Assembly: GCA_008477525.1 (NCBI GenBank)
Contig: SPDT01000008.1
Coordinates: forward strand, 744,001 to 808,000
Direction: 5' to 3'
Source of the DNA: Hypomyces perniciosus
Taxonomy: Eukaryota > Ascomycota > Sordariomycetes > Hypocreales > Hypocreaceae
DNA: 64,000 nt
In this document: positions 1 to 8,148 of the stretch, one piece after another
Position numbering within the stretch: position 1 is the stretch's first letter
Layout of the letters: each line of letters begins with the position of its first letter
The notes under the pieces: model-generated
The model's database searches: none
Seen by the model: only the letters and a program-made list of their open reading frames with translations
Told to the model about the DNA's origin: nothing
Position numbers and translations under genes: made by a program

Positions 1-2
1 CC

Positions 3-1018
3 GACACGTATGTTGTCTGGTCGACTCTGGTCCACTGGCTGCGCACGAGGGGTAACCCTACGGATAAGCTCTATGTCGGCAGCGTGGCCATGATCAAGGG
101 CTTTCCCTTTGCCCACGGTGGCAGTGGCTACGTCGTATCCGGCGCGCTCATGTACAAGATGATTCAAGAAATTCCGAACCTGGGGCCGAAATACGATGCC
201 GAGGCCGGGAAGCAATGCTGTGGAGACGTGCTTTTCTCCATGGCCGTGGACGAGGTCGGAGTTAAGGTCAAACAGGCACACCCCATGTTCAACGGCGAAA
301 AGCCCAGTACGCTTCCCTATGGACCAGGCCATTGGTGCGAGCCCATCCTGACTATGCATCACATGAATTCCGAAGAGGTCAGCGCAGTGTGGCAGTACGA
401 GCAGACCAGGACTAAGAAGGTGAGTCAACTTGGTGGCGGATAATTCTGCCAAGACATTCAAAGCATACGCTAACGTGAGAATAGGAGTGGATGCAAATCA
501 AGGACATCTATCACGCGTTCTTTGCGCCCAACTTGGTCGATCAGCGCAGTGAGTGGGACAACCTCTCAGATGATGTCTGCTACATTGCTTCGGACCCGGA
601 GAGCCAGAGCAAGGCCACTGAAAAGGCCAAGAATCGGCAAAAGAAGGAGGGAGACAAATCGCCTGTTGAGAAGTGGGCACACAATTCAGCTGCCGCCTGT
701 GCCAAGGTCTGCGAGGCCGAAGGGCTCAAGGTTTCTGACGAGGAGTTTGCCGCCCTCGAGGACGATGCGGCTCGCAGCCAATTTCTTCGATCCAAGTACG
801 ACAAAGCCACGAGCAAGAGCCTCAGGAAAAACCGGAAGTGCTTCCAGTGGCGATATCAGAAAGGCGTATGCTGCACCAGCAAGAGCTTCAAGCTTGGCGG
901 GCCCCTGCGTGAGAAGAACGAGGCCGACAACTGGACAAGTGGATGGTTCGTCAGGGGTATCAACGACTGGATCCAAGAACAAGGCGAATGTGCAGTAGAT
1001 TGGCGGAAGCCTCGTTGA
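3..1018 (+). CDS. Fungal GT31/fringe-like glycosyltransferase, 3' part (5' end outside window)
   Basis: Two exons are visible, 3-419 and 485-1018, separated by a 65-nt phase-0 intron with a GTGAGT donor and an ATAG acceptor; 316 residues remain. The window opens on DTYVVW, which in this family belongs to the acidic EADTYV-type metal/nucleotide-sugar motif. About 35 residues later FAHGGSGYVVSG matches the GG(S/A)GYV(L/V)S block of fringe and core-1 galactosyltransferase relatives. Cysteines follow (QCCGD, HWCEP, RKCFQW, GVCCTS), as expected for a lumenal enzyme. The family moves a sugar from a nucleotide donor onto glycoprotein or glycan acceptors in the Golgi. The N-terminal membrane anchor must lie upstream of the window. 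The exact donor and acceptor cannot be read from the sequence. The neighbouring gene converges on it. Confidence 0.75.
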
Positions 1019-1949
1019 GGCGTTGCCCCCTGACCACACACATCCGTCACATCGTATCGCACACATGAGAATAACGGAGCATATGCTTTTGGGTGGACAC
1101 CCACGGGGATTTATAACTGCATAGACTGGGGCAATGGCGTTATTTTAAAGGGCAAAAAAAGGGAGCCCTATTTTGGATTATCATCACACCTTTTCTGTGT
1201 AACAGGTTGGAAACACATTTGGATGGGAGCGTACGGATGGACGAGACATCATGGCGTTATTTGGGAAAAAGTATTTTGACACACACACACACATTGCTGC
1301 ATGTACGACACACATAAAACACGTGTTAATTGAGTTGTACAAATTAGAGCTTTACGCCGAGCTTTGAAGAAAATGACAACATATATCATATCTGGCAAGC
1401 AAAACGTGTTCCTTGTCTCTCTTGCACATGCATCTGAAGCTTCGCGAAATCTTCCGACTCTTTTTTTTCTGCGGCAAGCCTTTCTGCACATGGCATGGCG
1501 GGAGCGGGCCGAGGTCAGGGGGTGCTTTGTGCGGGGAGGGTGTCTAACGTTGAGCTATGGATGTTTGGGCTTTTTAGTATTTTCTGTAACTGTATATAAA
1601 GTGTGGGTTGTCGTTCCGTTTTGACCTCTGTTACTGAGTTTTGAGTTTTGATGTGGTGGTGGCGGCGGTGGTGAATGGAGCTGTGGTTATGTTCGCGACG
1701 TCACCATGACTGATTCTTTGAGGATTATGTCTTCTACTAGTATTATGTATGTCAAGTGATATTTGATATGTTATCCCGTTTTCAGTTACGTTTGCAATGC
1801 ATGTCCAGTCGACTAATTCATCAAGCCCTTAGGTATTTCACAATCAACTCGATGCCTCCCAACACCCGATGTGTGTGTCCTGCCCATCATCATATACTGA
1901 ATCCCATTAAATCCTAAACCTGATCATACCCGTCATGATGCGCGCCCAT
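1019..1949. other. Intergenic, convergent 3' ends
   Basis: No supported gene. This 931-nt stretch separates the glycosyltransferase stop from the F-box protein stop. It contains an (AC)n microsatellite at 1279-1293 and a CACGTG at 1320-1325; the rest is unremarkable. Confidence 0.6.
1279..1293. repeat. (AC)n microsatellite
   Basis: About 7.5 perfect AC units, read directly from the sequence, in the intergenic region after the glycosyltransferase. Confidence 0.9.
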
Positions 1950-2861
1950 CTACTGGCGCATAGCAGCAATATTCTTCGCCCCATGGCGTCCACACCGATG
2001 GGGATTCTTCGGAGACCTCATGAAGCAATACGGCTTCGCATCCGGGCCCGCGGGCTTGCCATACATCTTCTTGATCTCGCAGTACTCATACCCCTCGCCG
2101 ATCCACTCCTTCAGGTGTCTGTGCAGTTCGCACCGCGAGATGCCGCACTTGCGACAGTACATCTGGCCCTTGACGCGCAGGCGGTCCAAGTCGCTCTCCT
2201 TGGTGGTATTCTCGGTCTTGTGCCTGGAGTCCGGGTGCACCAGGGGTCGTGCGCTGCGCCATGCCCACTCCATGTCGTTGGGACCGGAGTACCGACTGGA
2301 TAGGGGGACGGTGCCATTCTTGCGCCGGTGGATGGCATAGAGGCTAGAGTGCGTGAGACCGAAGCACACGCCGTCAATGGGGTCGAGGAAGTCGAAGATG
2401 GCGTAGTGCAGCTCAGAGGGAAGATCGAGGAGTGTGAGGTGGGAGGATAGCTGCGACTGGTTGAATGGTTCAGGCTCGCGGTCCGTAACGGAATGGGACC
2501 GGCGTGGAGGAGGAAGCTTGGGCCGTCGGGTGAGCTGAGTGGTGGTCTGCTGGCTCACGGGTTCCCTTGGCATGGATGCCCGAGGAAGCATAGAAGATGC
2601 CGGGACGGCGGCGTTCTCTGGGATGCGATCGACTTGTGCGTGGAAGTGGTGAGTGCCGTCGTGATGTTGGTGTCCTTGGTAGTCTGTCAAGGACAATCCT
2701 CGTCTTGGGGCTCTCATCATGCTTCTCTTGATATTGAGTTCTCGTATCTTCTGGGCGTGTTCCTCCCTGGAGATAATCTTGCTCTCATGTCTCCCACTCG
2801 TTGTTTCCAGAGCGGGGTTGCCACCCTGGGAGAGGGTTGGGTCAGCCAGCAACTGCACCAT
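1950..2861 (-). CDS. F-box domain protein
   Basis: The single-exon frame reads 303 residues from the ATG at 2859-2861. The frame stays open upstream to a TTG at 2984, but no earlier ATG exists, so I start here; an upstream exon cannot be excluded. The middle of the protein carries an F-box-like helix set beginning LDLPSELHYAIFDFLDP, followed by FGLTHSSLYAIHR, a classic fungal F-box start. The C-terminal third has a Cys/His group (CRKCGISRCELH) that could bind zinc. The N-terminal half is low-complexity and rich in Ser, Pro and His. F-box proteins recruit substrates to SCF ubiquitin ligases through Skp1; the substrate is unknown. A TATA-like element lies about 280 nt upstream. Confidence 0.65.
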   Translation of the reverse strand: MVQLLADPTLSQGGNPALETTSGRHESKIISREEHAQKIRELNIKRSMMRAPRRGLSLTDYQGHQHHDGTHHFHAQVDRIPENAAVPASSMLPRASMPREPVSQQTTTQLTRRPKLPPPRRSHSVTDREPEPFNQSQLSSHLTLLDLPSELHYAIFDFLDPIDGVCFGLTHSSLYAIHRRKNGTVPLSSRYSGPNDMEWAWRSARPLVHPDSRHKTENTTKESDLDRLRVKGQMYCRKCGISRCELHRHLKEWIGEGYEYCEIKKMYGKPAGPDAKPYCFMRSPKNPHRCGRHGAKNIAAMRQ

Positions 2862-3140
2862 CGTCGATATCTCGGGCCGATGAGATTGGATGGATGGAGG
2901 GTAGCACTGAGGCTGAGTTCCGTATCGTCGAGGAACAACCAAAAAGAGACTCGTTGGGGTCAAAGAGAGGATTGAAGATGACAAGCGGGAAATGGCTGAA
3001 GAATTCAGGGGTTAAGCGTCGAAGATGCTCAAGGTCGAAACTAGGTAACGAAGTAGATAGAACGAGGTGGTGAGATCCTCACTAACGACTTCATGAGATA
3101 TGGCTGACGGTATCAACAAAACCTCCCCGCGCACGGCTGG

Positions 3141-3150
3141 CTTTTATATA
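3141..3150 (-). promoter_or_regulatory. Candidate TATA box for the F-box gene
   Basis: On the minus strand this reads TATATAAAAG, a near-perfect TATA element, about 280 nt upstream of the proposed ATG at 2861. It implies a 5' leader of roughly 250 nt. Inference from motif and position only. Confidence 0.4.
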
Positions 3151-3173
3151 CGGCTGTTAAAGAGAGAGCGAGG

Positions 3174-3191
3174 CGAGAGAGAGAGAGAGAG
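3174..3191. repeat. (GA)n microsatellite
   Basis: Perfect alternating GA run in the likely upstream region of the F-box gene, read directly from the sequence. Confidence 0.85.
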
Positions 3192-3390
3192 AAAGAGACG
3201 AAAAAAGACCGAGGCCTGGACACGCCGACCGAAAAAGGAGCCATTGGTGGTGTGATCTGACAAGGCCTATCGTTGGGTCTCATCGCCTCCATGGCGGACC
3301 CATCTTGGAAATTTTCCCCTGGGGGGAGAGTCTTAGTGAGCAACGTTGACGCTAGCGCGAGGTACCGCCGCTTAAACCAACGCTCTTTCA

Positions 3391-3410
3391 GTGTCCGCCA
3401 GTGTCCGCCA
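3391..3410. repeat. 10-nt tandem duplication
   Basis: The unit GTGTCCGCCA occurs twice in immediate succession, in intergenic DNA. Confidence 0.85.
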
Positions 3411-5078
3411 GTGCTGCTAGGCCTACGCCACCCACTGTATGGGAGCCAGCCGGGCTGATGTCCAGAGCACCATTTCCTCAGTTGCACAGAAGAGGCTGTG
3501 ATCAGCTGAACCGCTTTTTTTTTTTTTCCTTTGCGTATCCCTCGTACGAGTAATAGTTTTGACTTTGAGGAAATTGATGGACTGGCAAAGTCGGGCGTTC
3601 TCGCGCGGGGATCCTGGCCACAGCCTGATCACCTGATGATGGTCGGATGGCTTCGTCGTCAGCCTTCATTCAAGCTGGTTAGTGGCGAGACGGAGACGAC
3701 AGGGCTTGAGGGGCCTAAAGACCCGATGGCGATAGGTGCCCAGAAAGAGGCAGGGATCGTCTCCAGGATTTGCGAGGAGTGGACCCATTGGACAAGTCAG
3801 TCGTTGTCTGCCATCCATCAATCAGTCAGCTAGCGACTCATTGCACAGAGCAATGGGCGCTGAGAATTGCGCGGCTGGTTCTGTAAAGACGAGTCTGCGA
3901 CGTCCGGCAGTGCCGCCGCGGATACGACGCCTGAATCGTATCACACCTCTTGGTTGGTCTTGGGTTGCTATTCTTGTCACAACAGGCCACGGCATTGGGC
4001 GTTTTGAGTTTGGGCGCTTGTTCCCGATACCGCCGCAAGCTCCGAGGTATTTCCTTCCGGTCACCGAAGCCAAGGACCTTTCGGTGTGTCCATTTGACAG
4101 AAGATTCTACTGAGATCTTCCCTTTGCTCGATTTGGTGCTGACAAGGGACCGGCATCCTCGCGATCTTCGGTGGGGATATTTCTCCATCTTCCGACCCGG
4201 TCGCCTCTCGTGACTCCACTCGGCTCTGCAAGAGGGCATCATTGCGGAGCTGTGAAGGAAGCACAAGTCGGCACTCCGCTTCCGCTCGGGATGGGATAAG
4301 ATGTGGCGGATTTCAGCCGCTTATGTAGTATTGTTTCTGGGGTAAGTTGAGGCGCTGAGCCTTTCTTTTTGTAGTATCCTCCTCTGTATGTCGTAGTATT
4401 CAGGGCGATGTCTTACGGGAGGTTGGTCCGGAGAGACTCTAGCGTATGGAGATGCGTCACCTCTGTTCCTGCGGCGACATCTCTCCCTGCAGTTGTCCGA
4501 TCGTGAACAGGTGGTGGCGTATACGAAGTACGAAGCATTCCTATAATGAAATATCATGAACTAATGCGTCCAGACAAGTTCTACCAGCTGACTCGACAAT
4601 GCATTCAAGGGTGGTCATATTCATGTCAAGCTACCTGATCAAAAGCAGCAAATATGGCCTGAATGGGCGGCGACAGGGCGGCGAATGATACCAAATAGTC
4701 CTTGTAAACAGCTCATTTGAATACTAGGCAACAGGATTGTATTAAACATGGAGGGAAAGTCATACACGTGTATAAGAGACTACGCCTTATGTTTCCCTCG
4801 AGTTTGCATGGCCTCTCCCTTGCATGCTGGGCTTGCTTGATTCGATACTGTGTCTTAGACAGTCGGGAGTCCACCAGCATACACCCGAGATCCAAAAAAA
4901 CATTGGCAATCAGAGCCGGAGAGAGAGGCCTTGAACACGCATCCTAGTTTGCCTGAACTCCATACCCGCTTCGGAAACAACTACTCGTGCCTCATTTGAA
5001 CGTATACTCTCTAGGCCAACACCACACACATCTTTCCCCCCATCGTAGCTAACCCCAATCTTGCATAGTACTAGCGCA

Positions 5079-5775
5079 TCAGATAGCAATCCAAATTAGC
5101 ATGATGACCACATCCATGCCCTTGCCCTCACCGCCGTCGTACTTGAAGGTCCACATGCCGTCCTTCTTCTCGTCCCAGTAGGCGCCCGTCGCGCTGTGCA
5201 TTCCTCGTCGGCCGACGTGTGGCTTGCCATCCGTAGCCGTGGCTTCTGTGCTGGTCGAGACGTGAGGCTCCTCGGTCTTGGTATCGGTCCCACCGCGGGA
5301 CTTGTTCAGCGCTGAAGTGGGAACCAGGTGCTGGACGATGGTGCTGTTGCAGGCGAACTTGAATGAGGGAGCGGTAGCACCTTGGGGGGTCGCCTCGGAG
5401 ATGAGGGCTTTCAACATGGAGTTCTGTTCAGGCAAGAGTGTCAGTCATGTCGGCTGAGAGGAGGGGGCTGTCGCATCCAGGGCTGTTCTCCTACAATGAT
5501 GGTGGAGTTCCATTGTTCCGTCTTCGAGTGATCGTAGAACTCAGCGCTGCCGATGGCGCTGTTGCAGACCTTAACACCAATTCATGTCAGATTGCGCGTT
5601 CGGAGGTTTAGTCGTCGTTGGGCTCGCCAGGAGCAGCAACGTAGTGGACAGGGTCACATACATCGGTGGCGATCTGCTTAAGACGGTTGAAGGGGACGGG
5701 CTGTTTCTCGTCAGCACACCTTGACACACTCCCTGAAACCATTCATAAGTCGCATACCGGAGTAGACGTAGACAT
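5079..5775 (-). CDS. Tctex-type dynein light chain
   Basis: Four exons, all phase 0: 5758-5775, 5662-5700, 5495-5569 and 5079-5423. All introns are GT-AG; the first has a CTGAC branch site close to its acceptor. The product is 158 residues. The C-terminal half has the Tctex-1 fold signature: FKFACNSTIVQ, then GMHSATGAYWDEKKDGMW and a hydrophobic final strand ending MLIWIAI, matching the DYNLT pattern of a Cys/Thr-rich strand, a GLH-x-A-x-x-xWD block and a hydrophobic end. These dimers bind the dynein intermediate chain and help dynein assembly and cargo attachment; in fungi dynein moves nuclei and endosomes. A Ser/Thr-rich insert (about residues 80-110) makes it longer than the roughly 113-residue animal protein. 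It is divergent from VTC1. Confidence 0.85.
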
Positions 5776-6102
5776 CTTGAAGGTGGCTTGATAGCACTGC
5801 CGTCGTTCGTGGTGTTCGGGGAGCGAATAACAGGTAAACAATGCGTTGTAGAGACGGGTTTGTAGGGAATGTTCGATAGAAGCCTGCTGCACTCGAATGG
5901 AATGAGTCTAAAAGTTAGCCGAAAAAGAAAATTGTATGTATCCAATAATAAACAAAACTCGAATCAACACGCACCTTTGACACAAGACCTTGGGATGCTA
6001 TGTATGGTGCTTCAGACAACCGCGACAGGATCTAGTTGTTCGTGCCTTGGGTCGCTTTCCCCTTTCGGGACTTATCAGCGGCTCCATCATCGTGGGGCGT
6101 GG

Positions 6103-6136
6103 CACGTGACCTATGGCCAACCACACTGCCCACGTG
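6103..6136 (+). promoter_or_regulatory. Paired CACGTG elements upstream of VTC1
   Basis: Two exact CACGTG hexamers start at 6103 and 6131, 28 nt apart, about 0.6 kb upstream of the VTC1 ATG. CACGTG is the core site of bHLH factors such as yeast Pho4 and Neurospora NUC-1. Yeast VTC genes are known Pho4 targets, so phosphate control is a reasonable inference. The sites also lie about 330 nt upstream of the divergent dynein light chain gene, so the target could be either. Confidence 0.45.
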
Positions 6137-6434
6137 CGCGCATAAGCTGGACGAATCTGGCGATGAAGTGGGGAGTCAGTTTCTTGATTTGAGAGGGAGA
6201 ACATGCTCGGATAATCGTGAAATATGTACACCACAGGAAGAACTGAGACCGCAAACGACCATAGACTATAGATACTGCGCACTGTTTGGTTAATCATTAA
6301 AGCATAAAACAGTTCACATTACTATCACATATAGTAATTATAAAGGCCATAACGAGTGATTAGAGTTGTATATGGTAATGTTGTATACAATAATAAAGTT
6401 GGCGGTGGCATTCCCCGCTTGGCGATAGGATTTC

Positions 6435-6440
6435 TATAAA
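6435..6440 (+). promoter_or_regulatory. Candidate TATA box of VTC1
   Basis: TATAAA lies 278 nt upstream of the VTC1 start, followed by a C/T-rich stretch without any ATG, as expected for a transcribed leader. Confidence 0.4.
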
Positions 6441-6717
6441 TGGCTTAACCCTCCGTGTATTTTTAACTACAGTCCGCACCTTTTTGCAACATCAACATTA
6501 CCATCAGCCTCCCAAGACCTCTGTCGAGAACTTTGAAGACATCTTCCTCCTCTTTATCCCGCAGCATTTCAACACGAACTCACGAATACACGAATTACGA
6601 GAAGAGCTCGAGCTGCGGCATCAATTGCGCTCCTCCAGCAGTATTCACAACAACCATCACTAACGCGCATTGAGTCTGCCCGAACGCGAATAGCAGATTA
6701 ACCCTTCGCTACCAACA

Positions 6718-7187
6718 ATGTCTTCCCAGCCTCTTCTTCAGACCGCTCCTGGTACGTCGTCTTCCTCAGCCAAATCCCCCTTCTCCTAGACGAATACAGC
6801 TTTCTCACACTGCTATCAACAGGCAAGCGCATCGCCCTGCCGACGCGAGTCGAGCCCAAGGTCTTCTTCGCCAACGAGCGCACGTTCCTGTCATGGCTCA
6901 ACTTTACCGTTATCCTGGGCGCCCTGGCCATTGGCATGCTTAACTTTGGCGACCGCGTGGCCTTCATCTCCGCCTTTCTCTTCACCGGCGTCGCCATGCT
7001 GACTATGATTTACGCATTGGTGACGTACCATTGGAGAGCAAAGTCTATAAGGGTTAGAGGGCAGGCCGGGTTTGATGACCGCTTCGGACCGACTTTCCTT
7101 GCCATCATCCTTTTGTTGGCTGTTATCGTCAACTTTGTCCTCCGAATCATGGACCAGTCTAAGAAGCAGAAGAGCGGCCACAATTAA
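6718..7187 (+). CDS. VTC1: Vacuolar transporter chaperone 1 (polyphosphate polymerase complex subunit)
   Basis: Exons 6718-6751 and 6823-7187; the intron has a GTACGT donor and a CAACAG acceptor. The product is 132 residues, close to yeast Vtc1 (129). It is a DUF202 protein: [15 protein letters not shown] leads into helix 1 (about 36-52), followed by helix 2 (57-78), the short basic loop [10 protein letters not shown], and helix 3 (101-121). Vtc1 is the small membrane subunit of the VTC complex, which makes polyphosphate from ATP and threads it into the vacuole; its helices line the channel around the Vtc4 catalytic subunit. The conserved Arg in the NERTF motif is present. It is divergent from the dynein light chain gene and convergent with the Alba-domain gene. 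Confidence 0.93.
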
Positions 7188-7527
7188 AGGAGCGATCGCG
7201 AAGGGAAGGCATTCCCTGCGACTAGCAGTGTGTGGTGACAAGAGTCGGGATTATGGGGCCTTGGTTGTCGGGATAATCTCAGGTTGAAAGCGGTATTATC
7301 CAAAGGATTTTCAGCGTTGTTTGAATAGTGTACTATGGAAGTTTTTGGGAACGGATTGGAGGGATTAGGTCTAGGTCAATTATTGTGCTCTGAATTCTGG
7401 GTATCATGATACTAATAGTATCTATCCATCTCATACTGGAAATCAATCCTATAAACGCCATCCAAGTCCAAGTATGCTAATTCCAGTGGTTCCCTTTTCC
7501 TGCCCCGTTCTTCCATGAAGCATATGG
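7188..7527. other. Convergent 3' region
   Basis: 340 nt between the stops of VTC1 and the Alba-domain gene. AT-rich, probably both 3' UTRs. No gene seen. Confidence 0.6.
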
Positions 7528-8148
7528 TCATGATTTGGCCTCTTCGCTCGATTGCACTGTAACACCTTGCCTTGATTTAAGCTCTGGGATTGCTTCCAGA
7601 GAGAAAAATATCCTCAGTGATTTGTACGTCCGCGTCCGCGGTGGTGGTAGCGCTGCATTCTCAAACCGACTCCCCATCACCTCAAATGCATCGCTTTCGC
7701 TATCGGAATCGTCTTCAACCTCGGCCTCTCTTGCAAGAGCAGTCTCATCGACTACGTCCCTCTTCTTGGCCTCTGCTGGTAAATCGAAGAGCTGATTATA
7801 CTGATACCACGGCTTCCCACTCTCGCTGAGAGTCCGTTTGCATTGCTCCGCTACTGTGATCATTTTGCATACATCTGCCGTCCGCGCATGTAACAAGGCC
7901 AGCGGTGGCTTCTCTGCTGTACTCTGTAGCAGATGCGACGTGATGAGTGTAACGCGCTTGCGGATCTGCGTAGAGGATATTATAGACGCAGCGAGGACGT
8001 TGTGTTTCGGAGAGAGCTCGGCAATGATAGCTTCGTGAGGGCCTATGAGGGACGGGGTTGCTTCGGCGCGGGGTTTCTTTGGAGGGTTGGAGGAGTCGGA
8101 GGTTTGCTTGCGCTTCTTTGGGCCATCTTTTGGACGTGTGGTCGACAT
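7528..8148 (-). CDS. Alba-like RNA-binding protein, probable RNase P/MRP subunit (Pop6/Pop7 type)
   Basis: Single exon, 206 residues from the ATG at 8146-8148. An in-frame ATG at 8316 would add 56 residues, but that extension looks like translated leader, so I prefer the inner start, which opens MSTTRPKDGPKKRK. The lysine-rich tail is followed by an Alba-like domain (about residues 35-120): NVLAASIISSTQIRKRVTLI, then a strand PPLALLHARTADVCKMITVAE. The 'I-x-SSTQIRKRV' start and the later 'KMITVAEQCKR' helix fit the RNase P/MRP proteins that bind the P3 RNA stem and help process pre-tRNA and pre-rRNA in the nucleus. The C-terminal part is acidic. Choosing between Pop6, Pop7 or another Alba protein needs a profile search. 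Confidence 0.55.
   Translation of the reverse strand: MSTTRPKDGPKKRKQTSDSSNPPKKPRAEATPSLIGPHEAIIAELSPKHNVLAASIISSTQIRKRVTLITSHLLQSTAEKPPLALLHARTADVCKMITVAEQCKRTLSESGKPWYQYNQLFDLPAEAKKRDVVDETALAREAEVEDDSDSESDAFEVMGSRFENAALPPPRTRTYKSLRIFFSLEAIPELKSRQGVTVQSSEEAKS

Larger units (their letters stand above)
2862..5078. other. Intergenic, no supported gene
   Basis: This 2.2-kb region holds only short frames with no family resemblance. Visible structure: a (GA)n tract at 3174-3191, a 10-nt tandem duplication at 3391-3410, a T-rich run near 3516, and a 12-bp palindrome around CACGTG at 4762-4773. The part next to 2861 is presumably the promoter and leader of the F-box gene. Confidence 0.55.
5776..6717. 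other. Divergent intergenic region between the dynein light chain gene and VTC1
   Basis: No gene. It holds two CACGTG sites (6103-6108 and 6131-6136), an AT-rich segment at about 6290-6420, a TATAAA at 6435-6440, and a pyrimidine-rich, ATG-free VTC1 leader. Confidence 0.6.

Noticed and set aside
2862..2984. N-terminal extension of the F-box protein
   Set aside because: Only a TTG begins it, and the added residues have no family support; the first ATG is at 2861.
3838..4266. 142-codon minus-strand frame
   Set aside because: Basic, low-information translation with no domain and no splice context; probably chance.
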